Assembly (NCBI GenBank): GCA_001790315.1
Contig: MGCE01000016.1
Location: 1-22,389 of the forward strand
Length of the DNA stretch: 22,389 nucleotides
Reading direction: 5' to 3'
From: Candidatus Rokubacteria bacterium RIFCSPLOWO2_02_FULL_72_37
Lineage (GTDB): Bacteria > Methylomirabilota > Methylomirabilia > Rokubacteriales > CSP1-6
In this document: piece after piece, positions 15,384 to 22,106 of the stretch
Layout: each line of letters opens with the position of its first letter
Position numbering within the stretch: position 1 is the first letter of the stretch
Notes under the pieces: generated by a model
Told to the model about the DNA's origin: nothing
Database searches by the model: none
What the model saw: the letters and a program-made list of their open reading frames with translations, nothing else
Translations under genes and position numbers: made by a program

Positions 15384-16752
15384 GCCCGCGACGCTGCTGG
15401 TCGCGGACGACGACCCGGGGCTGCGCGAGAGCCTCGAGCGCACGCTCACGCGCGAGGGCTTCCACGTCGTCCTGGCGTCCGACGGCAACGCGGCGCTCGA
15501 GCGCCTGCGGGGCGGGGGCATCGACCTGGTGCTCACGGACCTCAAGATGCCCGGCCTCACCGGCATCGAGGTGCTCCGCGCCGCGAAGGCGATCGCCCCC
15601 GATGTGGACGTCATCCTCCTGACGGCGTTCGGCACCGTCGAGGAGGCCGTGCGGGCCATGAAGGCCGGTGCGTACGACTTCCTGACCAAGCCGTTCCAGC
15701 GCCCGCAGGTGCTCCGGCTCATCCGGCAGGCGCTCGAGCGCCGCGACCTGATCCAGCAGAACCGCGAGCTCCAGCAGCGCCTCGACGTGCTGCTGCAGCA
15801 GGGCATCGCGATCGGGTCGAGCCCCGCGTTCCGCCGGATGATGATGCTCGTCGACCAGGTCGCGGACAGCTCGGCGACCGTGCTCATCCAGGGCGAGAGC
15901 GGCACGGGCAAGGAGCTCGTGGCGAAGACGATCCACGCCCGTTCGGCGCGCACGAAGGGGCCGTTCGTCGCGGTCAACTGCGCGGCCCTGCCCGAGGCGC
16001 TGCTCGAGTCCGAGCTGTTCGGCTACGAGAAAGGCGCGTTCACCGGGGCGGCCGGGCGCAAGGAAGGACGCTTCGAGCTCGCCGACGGCGGCACGCTGTT
16101 CCTCGACGAGGTCGCCGACCTTTCCCCGGTGACGCAGCCCAAGATTCTCCGCGTGCTCCAGGAGGGGGAGTTCGAGCGGCTGGGCGGCACGCGGACGATC
16201 CGCGTCGACGTCCGCGTCGTCGCCGCCACGAACCAGGATCTGGCGCAGATGGTGCGGGAGAAGCGCTTTCGCGAGGATCTCTACTATCGGCTCAACGTGA
16301 TCACGATCAACGTGCCGCCGCTCCGCGAGCGTCGAGAGGACATCCACGTGCTCGCCCAGCACTTCCTGCGGATGTACGCGGCGAAGAACAACCGCAAGCT
16401 CGAGGGATTCACCGACGAGGCGCTCCGGCGGCTCGAGGCCTACGCCTGGCCCGGAAACGTCCGGGAGCTCGAGAACGTGATCGAGCGGGGCGTCGTGCTC
16501 GCGCGGAGCGCGCAGATGGACGTCGCCGACCTCCCGCCGGAGATCGCCGGGGCGACGCCGCTGCCCGAAGGCGTGCTCTCCGTCCGTATCGGCACGCCGC
16601 TCGCCGAGGTCGAGCAGCGCCTGCTCGAGGAGACGCTCCGCGTGACCAAGGGCAACAAGACGCTCACGGCCCGGCTCCTGGGCATCGATCCGCGCACCGT
16701 CTCGCGCAAGCTCGAGCGCCAGGACGAGCCGGGCGAGGGGAGCGGCCCGTGA
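15376..16752 (+). CDS. Sigma-54-dependent NtrC-family response regulator
   Basis: The protein of 458 residues starts at ATG 15376 inside the end of the kinase gene. Receiver domain 5-120: acidic pocket DDD (11-13), phospho-acceptor D55 in LVLTDLKMPG, T83 and K105. AAA+ domain about 147-385: Walker A GESGTGKE (173-180), sigma-54 contact loop GAFTGA (220-225), Walker B LFLDEV (241-246), arginine-finger region RFREDLYYRLNV (297-308). A Fis-type HTH fills the C-terminus (LRVTKGNKTLTARLLGIDPRTVSRKLE near 421-447). It hydrolyses ATP to open sigma-54 promoters. A candidate sigma-54 site exists at 4295-4310, but no link is shown. GTGA overlap couples it to the glycogen-synthase-like gene. Confidence 0.96.
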   Translation: MPEPATLLVADDDPGLRESLERTLTREGFHVVLASDGNAALERLRGGGIDLVLTDLKMPGLTGIEVLRAAKAIAPDVDVILLTAFGTVEEAVRAMKAGAYDFLTKPFQRPQVLRLIRQALERRDLIQQNRELQQRLDVLLQQGIAIGSSPAFRRMMMLVDQVADSSATVLIQGESGTGKELVAKTIHARSARTKGPFVAVNCAALPEALLESELFGYEKGAFTGAAGRKEGRFELADGGTLFLDEVADLSPVTQPKILRVLQEGEFERLGGTRTIRVDVRVVAATNQDLAQMVREKRFREDLYYRLNVITINVPPLRERREDIHVLAQHFLRMYAAKNNRKLEGFTDEALRRLEAYAWPGNVRELENVIERGVVLARSAQMDVADLPPEIAGATPLPEGVLSVRIGTPLAEVEQRLLEETLRVTKGNKTLTARLLGIDPRTVSRKLERQDEPGEGSGP

Positions 16753-17924
16753 AGGCGCTCCTGCTGACGCGCGAGTTCCCGCCGCACGTCTATGGCGGCG
16801 CCGGCGTCGTCGTGGACCAGCTTGCGCACGCGCTTCGGCGCCGCATGACCGTCGAGGTCCGCTGCTTCGGTGAGCGCGCGCCGACGTCGGACGGCGTCGC
16901 CGTGCGTGGCTACACGCCGTGGGAGCGCCTGCGCGGCGGCGCCGACGGCCCCCGGTTCGCGCCGGCGCTCGAGACGCTCTCGATCGGGCTGGCGATGGCC
17001 CGCGACCCGGTGGACGCCGACATCGCCCACGCGCACACGTGGTACGCGGACATGGCCGGCCTCTGGATCCGCACGCTCCACCGTATCCCGCTGATCGTCA
17101 CGCTGCACAGCATGGAGCCGCTCCGGCCGTGGAAGGCCGACCAGCTCGGCACGGGTTACCTGCTCTCGACCTGGATCGAGAAGGCTGCGGTCGAGGCCGC
17201 AGACCGGGTGATCGCGGTCTCGGCGCAGATGCGGGAGGACATCCTGGGGCACTTCGCCGTCGACCCGGCGCGCGTCGTCGTCATCCACAACGGGATCGAC
17301 CCCGAGCGCTTCCGGCACACGGAGGCGCGCGACGCGCTCGACCGCCTCGGGGTGCGCCCGCCGTACGTGCTCTTCGTCGGCCGCATCACCGATCAGAAGG
17401 GGATCTTCCACCTCCTGGAGGCCGCGCGGGCGCTGCCCGCCGGCGTGCAGGTCGTCCTCTGCGCCGCGGCGCCGGACACCCCCGAGATCGAGGAGCGGCT
17501 GCGGCGCGCGGTGCCGGGACACCCCGACGTCCGCTGGATCAACGAGATGGTCCCGCTCGACGTCGTCGTGCAGCTCTACAGTCACGCGGCGGTGTTCGCG
17601 TGCCCGTCGGTCTACGAGCCGTTCGGTCTGATCAACCTCGAGGCGATGGCGTGCGAGACCCCCGTGGTCGCCTCCGGTGTCGGAGGCATCCTCGAGGTGG
17701 TCGAGGACGGCGTCACGGGCCTGCTCGTGCCGCCGGCGCGCCCCGGCGAGCTCGCGGCGGGGCTGCGACGCGTGCTCGAGAACCCCGAGCTCGGCCGGCG
17801 GCTCGGCCGTGCGGGGCGGCGGCGCGTGGAAGAGCGCTTCAGCTGGGCGAGTGTCGCCGAGCGCACGGAGCGCCTGTACGGCGAGGCGATCGAGGAGTTC
17901 CGGCGGGCCGAGGAGACGTCCTAG
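16749..17924 (+). CDS. GT4 glycogen synthase / maltose-1-phosphate synthase-like glycosyltransferase
   Basis: The protein of 391 residues starts at GTG 16749, which overlaps the regulator stop; GAGGGGAG upstream is its ribosome site. Its opening LLLTREFPPHVYGGAGVVVDQL (residues 4 to 25), HTWYADMAGL (96-105), LHSMEPLRPWKADQLGTGY (119-137) and FVGRITDQKGIFHLLEA (209-225) match the actinobacterial-type GlgA/GlgM group, which uses ADP-glucose to build alpha-1,4-glucan or maltose-1-phosphate. The donor E-x7-E pair is E290 and E298 in YEPFGLINLEAMA. No GlgB, GlgC or GlgE is nearby, so the exact product remains open. Its place behind a two-component pair suggests that the storage-glucan or trehalose-type pathway is regulated, but the regulator need not act on this gene. 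Confidence 0.88.
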   Translation: MKALLLTREFPPHVYGGAGVVVDQLAHALRRRMTVEVRCFGERAPTSDGVAVRGYTPWERLRGGADGPRFAPALETLSIGLAMARDPVDADIAHAHTWYADMAGLWIRTLHRIPLIVTLHSMEPLRPWKADQLGTGYLLSTWIEKAAVEAADRVIAVSAQMREDILGHFAVDPARVVVIHNGIDPERFRHTEARDALDRLGVRPPYVLFVGRITDQKGIFHLLEAARALPAGVQVVLCAAAPDTPEIEERLRRAVPGHPDVRWINEMVPLDVVVQLYSHAAVFACPSVYEPFGLINLEAMACETPVVASGVGGILEVVEDGVTGLLVPPARPGELAAGLRRVLENPELGRRLGRAGRRRVEERFSWASVAERTERLYGEAIEEFRRAEETS

Positions 17925-17927
17925 CCC

Positions 17928-18701
17928 GTGCTCGACGGCGTGCGCGGCTTCGTCTTCGACCTCGACGGCTGCGTCTGGAACGGTGACGCGCTGAACCCGG
18001 GCGCCGCCGAGACGATCGCCGCGCTCGAGCGCGCCGGGCGCGCGCTCGCGTTCCTCACCAACAACTCGCGGGCGACCGGCGAGGACGTCCGGCGGCGCCT
18101 GCACGCGCTGGGCGTGACGGCCGCGCGGCACTGCCTGACGCCGCTCGAGATCATCGGCGAGACGATCGCGCGGCGCTGGGGAGTCTCGCGCGTGCTCGTC
18201 ATCGGCGCCGCCGAGCTCGCGGCCGCGGTCGCGCGCGCGGGCCACGAGATCGTCGACACCAAGGACTACCGCCGCGCGACCGTCGTCGCGGTGGGCAACG
18301 ACTTCGACCTGACCTACGAGCGGCTCACGGCGGCGAGCCGGGCCGCCGCCGCCGGCGCGCCGCTCGTGGCGCCCAACGTGGATCCGCGCCTGCCGCTCGA
18401 GGACGGCGAGTTCCTGCCCGGCTGCGGCGCGATCGTCCAGGCCGTGGCGGTGGCGGCGGGGGTGCGGCCCGTGGTGGTGGGCAAGCCCGAGGCGCCCCTG
18501 TTCCGGATGGCGCTCGAGCGCATGGGCCTCGCGCCTGCCGCGGCGGCGATGGTCGGTGACAGCGTCCCCTCCGACATCCGCGGGGCGCGCGCGGTGGGCA
18601 TGCGGGCCGTCCTCTACGCGCCCGGGGGCGGAGCGCCGGGCGAGGCGGACGTCGTGATCCGATCCTTCGCCGAGCTGGCCACCCTGGCCGGTCTGGCCTG
18701 A
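17928..18701 (+). CDS. HAD-IIA family phosphatase (NagD-like)
   Basis: The 257-residue protein starts at GTG 17928, 3 bp after the previous stop, with GAGGAG about 12 nt upstream. HAD motif I is FDLDGCVWNG (10-19; nucleophile D11, acid D13), motif II FLTNNSRAT (42-50), motif III lysine in VVGKPEAPLF (near 185), and motif IV GDSVPSDIRGA. The C2 cap lies between motifs II and III, as in subfamily IIA (NagD, PGP, p-nitrophenylphosphatase). The substrates of this group are sugar phosphates and nucleotides. Placement behind the glycosyltransferase suggests sugar-phosphate dephosphorylation, which is inference from context. Confidence 0.93.
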   Translation: MLDGVRGFVFDLDGCVWNGDALNPGAAETIAALERAGRALAFLTNNSRATGEDVRRRLHALGVTAARHCLTPLEIIGETIARRWGVSRVLVIGAAELAAAVARAGHEIVDTKDYRRATVVAVGNDFDLTYERLTAASRAAAAGAPLVAPNVDPRLPLEDGEFLPGCGAIVQAVAVAAGVRPVVVGKPEAPLFRMALERMGLAPAAAAMVGDSVPSDIRGARAVGMRAVLYAPGGGAPGEADVVIRSFAELATLAGLA

Positions 18702-18712
18702 GACGCGCGTGC

Positions 18713-18718
18713 TAAGCT
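18713..18718 (+). promoter_or_regulatory. Candidate -10 of the TatA/B-like gene
   Basis: TAAGCT lies in the 71-bp gap after the HAD gene, within a small GCTA-AGC-TAGC repeat. A GGAGG ribosome site follows at 18756-18760, 12 nt before ATG 18773. No clear -35. Confidence 0.25.
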
Positions 18719-18772
18719 AGCAGCGTGCCCGTCGGTCGTTGAATCGCCGAAGCGTGGAGGCGCGCCAGCCGC

Positions 18773-19234
18773 ATGTTCGACATCGGCCTGCAGGAGATGC
18801 TCGTGATCAGCGTCATCGCCCTGCTGGTGTTCGGCCCCTCGAAGCTCCCCGAGCTCGGACGCATGGTCGGTCGCGCGATGCGCGAGTTCCGACGCGCGAG
18901 CGACGAATTCCGGTCCACGGTCGAAACGAACTTGCACCTCAACGAGACCGAACCCATCATCGCGCCCGATCCCGCGACCCCCTCGAACGAGGTGACGACG
19001 CTGCCGTCGGAGACCGAGCCGATGGTCGCCGAGCCGGTGCCCGCCGACGTCCCGGCCGAGGAGCACGGCGAGCCGTACGTCGCCAGGCGCGGCGCCCGGC
19101 TCTTCCACCGCCGTGACTGCGCGTGGGTCGCGCGCATCCCCGAGGTCGAGCGTCTCTACCTGAAGCGGGCGACCGAGGCCGAGGAGCAGGGCCTCACGCG
19201 CTGTCCCGTCTGCGAACCCTCGGACCCGTTGTAA
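18773..19234 (+). CDS. TatA/TatB-like protein fused to an Ada-like zinc-binding module
   Basis: The protein has 153 residues. Residues 1-48 have the TatA/TatB layout: MFDIGLQE start with E8 as in TatB, one short membrane helix (about 9-20), the hinge FGPSKLPELGR (20-30) and an amphipathic helix (31-50). A proline- and acid-rich linker follows (57-100). Residues 102-148 are a separate cysteine-rich module: FHRRDCAW (111-118) and TRCPVCEP (142-149), with H112, C116, C144 and C147 as likely zinc ligands. This pattern of FH..DC, then a stretch of about 27 residues ending in an E..QG turn, then C..C, is typical of Ada-like metal-binding domains on nucleases and competence proteins. No tatC is next to it. 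The fold of each half is clear; their joint role is not known. Confidence 0.8.
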   Translation: MFDIGLQEMLVISVIALLVFGPSKLPELGRMVGRAMREFRRASDEFRSTVETNLHLNETEPIIAPDPATPSNEVTTLPSETEPMVAEPVPADVPAEEHGEPYVARRGARLFHRRDCAWVARIPEVERLYLKRATEAEEQGLTRCPVCEPSDPL

Positions 19235-19263
19235 GCGGCTGGTTTAGCAGACAAATTTTTTTT
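19208..19263 (+). terminator. Rho-independent terminator overlapping the end of the TatA/B-like gene
   Basis: GTCTGC (19208-19213) and GCAGAC (19247-19252) form the outer stem, with AACC/GGTT continuing inwards after a small bulge, and AAA plus eight T (19256-19263) follow. The stem includes the last codons and stop. The T-run ends 2 bp before the lexA -35, so the two transcription units are well separated. Confidence 0.55.
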
Positions 19264-19265
19264 CA

Positions 19266-19295
19266 TTGACTCACTCAACAGGAGTTGAGTATTGT
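19266..19295 (+). promoter_or_regulatory. lexA promoter with candidate LexA operator
   Basis: TTGACT (19266-19271) and TATTGT (19290-19295) are separated by 18 bp. The spacer contains the perfect inverted repeat ACTCAAC-AGGA-GTTGAGT (19273-19290). Placement between -35 and -10 fits an autoregulatory SOS box. It differs from the E. coli (CTGT-N8-ACAG) and Bacillus (GAAC-N4-GTTC) boxes but keeps the N4 spacing of the latter. Confidence 0.65.
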
Positions 19296-19316
19296 GCCCC
19301 TCACTGGAGGTCGACC

Positions 19317-19952
19317 ATGCGCGAGCTCACCGTCCGGCAGCGCGAGATCCTGGGGTTCATCCGCGCCTTCAGCGCCGAGCACGGCGTGCCGCCCACGGTG
19401 CGTGAGATCGGCGGGCGCTTCCGGATCACGCCACGCGCGGCCTTCGATCACCTGCGCGCCCTCGAGCGCAAGGGCGAGCTCACGCGCCGCGTGACCACCG
19501 GCCGGCGATCGCGGGCGCTCACGGTCGCGGGCGGCGTGCCCGCGCGGGCTCATCGCGCCGTGCCGATTCTCGGCCGCGTCGCCGCGGGGCAGCCGCTCCT
19601 CGCGGAGGAGCACCGCGAGGGCGACCTGCCGATCGCGCCGGATGCGCTGCCGGGGCGTGGCGAGGACGTGTTCGCGCTGCGCGTGCGGGGCGAGTCGATG
19701 ATCGACGCGCACATCTGCGACGGAGACCTCGTGCTCGTGCGCCGGCAGGACGCCGCGCAGCCCAACGACATCGTGGTCGCGCTGGTGGAATCGGAGGCCG
19801 GCGGCGAGGCGACGGTCAAACGCTTCCTCCGCGACGGCTCGCGCATCGTGCTGAAGCCCGAGAACCGCGCGATGCAGCCGATCGTCGTCGATCCGGCCGA
19901 GCAGCGGCTGCACATCCTGGGGAAAGTCGTCGGTCTGCTCCGCGGCTTCTAA
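19317..19952 (+). CDS. lexA: SOS repressor LexA
   Basis: The 211-residue protein starts at ATG 19317, 6 nt after GGAGG (19306-19310). Winged-helix DNA-binding domain 1-70: LTVRQREILGFIRAF (4-18), TVREIGGRFRITPRAAFDHLRALERKGEL (27 to 55), where the recognition helix ITPRAAFDHL differs from E. coli and Bacillus. Self-cleavage site A90-G91 in VAAGQPLLAEE, catalytic serine S127 in GESMID and lysine K168 in ATVKRFLR. LexA represses DNA-repair genes until RecA filaments trigger cleavage. The longer open frame starting near 19266 would include the promoter and lacks a normal start codon. It probably controls itself and the small ORF downstream. Confidence 0.96.
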   Translation: MRELTVRQREILGFIRAFSAEHGVPPTVREIGGRFRITPRAAFDHLRALERKGELTRRVTTGRRSRALTVAGGVPARAHRAVPILGRVAAGQPLLAEEHREGDLPIAPDALPGRGEDVFALRVRGESMIDAHICDGDLVLVRRQDAAQPNDIVVALVESEAGGEATVKRFLRDGSRIVLKPENRAMQPIVVDPAEQRLHILGKVVGLLRGF

Positions 19953-19979
19953 CCGCGGGGCGGTTGGAGGAGGCTCAGA

Positions 19980-20159
19980 ATGAGCTCACACGCACTGACC
20001 TGGACGCTTCTGCACCGCAGGAGCGCCCGCGCCTTTTTTTTGGCGCAGTCCACTCGACACGTGAGGAGTGTGGCGGTGGCGGCCGAGCTCGCGCGCGCGG
20101 TGGCGGCGCTCGCGGGGCTGGCCGCGTGGGCCGGCGTCGGGCTGTTACTGGTCGGGTGA
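19980..20159 (+). CDS. Small single-TM protein downstream of lexA (unrecognised)
   Basis: A 59-residue ORF starts at ATG 19980, 27 nt after lexA, behind the strong ribosome site GGAGGAGG (19966-19973, 6 nt spacing). Residues 1-30 are basic and polar (HRRSAR, RHVR); residues about 40-58 form one hydrophobic helix (VAALAGLAAWAGVGLLLVG) reaching the C-terminus. Three codons (F19-F20-L21) are made by an eight-T run. The last 15 bp overlap the end of the opposite HD-GYP gene. No family is recognised. Position and shape recall SOS-induced membrane division inhibitors such as Caulobacter SidA or Bacillus YneA, which is analogy only. It could instead be a non-coding trailer of the lexA mRNA. Confidence 0.5.
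   Translation: MSSHALTWTLLHRRSARAFFLAQSTRHVRSVAVAAELARAVAALAGLAAWAGVGLLLVG
20034..20041 (+). repeat. Homopolymer of eight T within the small ORF
   Basis: An uninterrupted T8 flanked by GCGCC and GGCGC is striking in about 70 % GC DNA. It may allow polymerase slippage, or act as the T-tract of a weak terminator after lexA; the preceding stem (CTGC-ACC-GCAG) is short and 13 nt away. Confidence 0.6.
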
Positions 20160-22031
20160 TTCGTCGCCGGCGCTCACGTACACCCTGGCTTCGATGAACA
20201 GGTCGACCAGCGTGCCGTCGATGTGACCGGCGCGGCGCTCCTCCTGCAGGATGTCGAGCGCGATCTCGGCCGGGACCGCCTTCTTGTAGGGGCGGTCGCC
20301 GGCCGTGAGGGCGTCGTAGATGTCGGCGATCGTCATCATCTTCGACTGCACCGAGATGGCCTCCCCCTTCATGCCGTAGGGATAGCCCGAGCCATCCAGC
20401 TTCTCGTGGTGCGAGCGGGCGATCTCGGGGATGCGCCGGAACTCCTTGGTCCACGGAATCTGCGCCAGGAACTGGTAGGTGTGGAGGACGTGCGACTGCA
20501 GCTGCCGGTATTCGTCGCGCGTGAGGCTCCCGCGGGAGATCGCGAGGACCTGCGCCTCCTCGGGCGTGATCACCGCGTGGCGCAGGCCCTCGTGGTCCTC
20601 GAACGCGGGGATCGTGAGGCGCTCGAGCTCCTCGGCGAAGTCCCGCGGGAGGATCGCCGGCTCGTTGGCGAGCGTCACGCGGGCGAGACCGTCGTCCAGA
20701 CGGGCCAGGAACTCGGCGAGCTCGGCGTCGAGCGCGGCCGCCCGGCCTTCCCAGTCGCGCCGTCCCTTCTCGAGGAGGTGCTCGACCTTCCGGCTCGCGT
20801 AGCGGAGCTCGATGCTCCGCTTGAGCAGCTCCACGCGGTGGCGGATCCGCTCGAGCTCCACGGCGTGGAGCTTCTTGGCCTTCACGAGCACCTGCTCGCG
20901 CACGCCCACCTTGCCGAAGTCGTGCAGGAGCGCCGCGTACCCCAGCTCCATCAGCTCGTCGCGGCTGAAGCGGTGCGCGCCGTAGGGCCCGGTGCTCGTC
21001 CGGTCGACGACCTTCGCCAGGTCGACCGTGAGGTTCGCGACGCGGAAGGAATGGCCCGACGTGGTGGGGTCGCGCGACTCGATCGCGGTGACGGAGGCCT
21101 TCACGAAGCCCTCGAAGAGCTGCCGGATCGACTCGTAGAGCCTGCTGTTGCTGAGCGCGACGGCGGCCTGGGAGGCGAGCGAACCCGCGAGCTTCTCGTG
21201 CCGCGCGCTGAAGGGGTGGACGAGCCGCTCGATCTCGGACGGTGAGTGGAAGACCAGGTCGGCTGTGGGCTTGCAGTTGATGAGCTGGAGGACGCCGATC
21301 GTCTCGCCCTGGGGCGTGCGCATGGGCACCACGAGCATGGACTTCGTCCGGTACCGGGCTTGCTCGTCGAACGACCGGTTGATCTTGAACGGCGCGCCCG
21401 GCGGCGGCGCGTAGGCGTCCTCGAGGGCCAGGATCTGGCCCGTCAGCGCGACGTGGCCGGCCACGCTGTCGCTCGTGAGCGGCAGCGTGGTCGTGCGATA
21501 GGGCACGCTGATCGAGTCGTTCTGGGCGAGCGCGAAGCGCAGTCGGCGCGTGCCGTCCTGCTCCTCCTCCACCAGATAGAGCGAGCCGGCATCGCTCCAC
21601 GTGATCTCGCGCGCCTTGGACAGGATCGTCTCGAGCAAGGCATGCGGATCGCGCTCGGACGTGAGGCGGATGCCGATCGCGTTCAGCTCGGACAGCTCCC
21701 GGTCGAGGCGCGCGACCGCGGCCACGGCGTCGAGGTCGCCGAACGCGTTCCGGACGGTCCGGGACAGGATCGCCCGACCGACGCCCTGGGGCAGGAGGGC
21801 GTGCCAGCTCTCGGGCCAGCGACCGTCGGCCGCGGGATCCACCAGGCCGATCACGCGGAGCCGGCCATCGTCGTCGGCCGGGGGAGCGGTGCTGTCGGCG
21901 CCCGTGAGGAGCACCGCGGGACCCGGGAGGGGACCTGCCGGGAGGGCACCGACGTCGAACTCCTGGGCGAGCAGGGACGCCGCGGTCGTCGCCGCGCGCG
22001 AAGTTGCGTCGAACCAGACACGCCGACGCAT
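20145..22031 (-). CDS. GAF / HD-GYP cyclic-di-GMP phosphodiesterase
   Basis: The protein of 628 residues starts at ATG 22031. A 12-codon longer frame begins with a TTG that is really the -35 box. Residues 1-105 look like a degenerate receiver. A GAF domain covers about 112-300 (DPHALLETILSKA, YRTKSMLVVPMRTPQGETIGVLQLIN). The HD-GYP domain begins at TTSGHSFRVA (323-332), with the metal residues HDFGKVGV (370-377). A charged helical insert of about 125 residues (380-505) follows, then SHVLHTYQFL (513-522), HHEKLDGSGYPYG (541-553) and DIYDALTAGDRPYKK (570-584). The HD, HHE and GYP residues are intact, so c-di-GMP hydrolysis is expected, regulated by a GAF ligand. The enzyme is soluble; no membrane segment seen. 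Confidence 0.93.
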   Translation of the reverse strand: MRRRVWFDATSRAATTAASLLAQEFDVGALPAGPLPGPAVLLTGADSTAPPADDDGRLRVIGLVDPAADGRWPESWHALLPQGVGRAILSRTVRNAFGDLDAVAAVARLDRELSELNAIGIRLTSERDPHALLETILSKAREITWSDAGSLYLVEEEQDGTRRLRFALAQNDSISVPYRTTTLPLTSDSVAGHVALTGQILALEDAYAPPPGAPFKINRSFDEQARYRTKSMLVVPMRTPQGETIGVLQLINCKPTADLVFHSPSEIERLVHPFSARHEKLAGSLASQAAVALSNSRLYESIRQLFEGFVKASVTAIESRDPTTSGHSFRVANLTVDLAKVVDRTSTGPYGAHRFSRDELMELGYAALLHDFGKVGVREQVLVKAKKLHAVELERIRHRVELLKRSIELRYASRKVEHLLEKGRRDWEGRAAALDAELAEFLARLDDGLARVTLANEPAILPRDFAEELERLTIPAFEDHEGLRHAVITPEEAQVLAISRGSLTRDEYRQLQSHVLHTYQFLAQIPWTKEFRRIPEIARSHHEKLDGSGYPYGMKGEAISVQSKMMTIADIYDALTAGDRPYKKAVPAEIALDILQEERRAGHIDGTLVDLFIEARVYVSAGDESPDQ

Positions 22032-22037
22032 GCACCG

Positions 22038-22067
22038 AGGGTAGGGTGCTCTCTCGGGGCAAGTCAA
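22038..22067 (-). promoter_or_regulatory. Promoter of the HD-GYP gene
   Basis: On the minus strand TTGACT (plus 22062-22067) is followed after 18 bp by TACCCT (plus 22038-22043), which ends 6 nt before ATG 22031. This implies a leaderless mRNA. The -35 is the same hexamer as at lexA and the Ehr operon. Confidence 0.45.
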
Positions 22068-22094
22068 GGAACGCCGGGACCCGGGCGCGACGCA

Positions 22095-22100
22095 TAGAAT
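22095..22100 (+). promoter_or_regulatory. -10 box of the DNA ligase gene
   Basis: TAGAAT (five of six matches) ends 6 nt before GTG 22107, giving a leaderless start or at most a GAGG remnant. No clear -35 was seen; the region is shared with the divergent HD-GYP promoter. Confidence 0.45.
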
Positions 22101-22106
22101 GAGGCC

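Noticed and set aside
19964..20197. 77-codon frame starting in the ribosome site after lexA
   Set aside because: Arg/Gly-rich low-complexity product and no own ribosome site; the frame starting at ATG 19980 has a strong one and a TM helix.
22032..22067. Upstream TTG start for the HD-GYP gene
   Set aside because: That TTG is the first part of the TTGACT -35 box; ATG 22031 fits the -10 distance.
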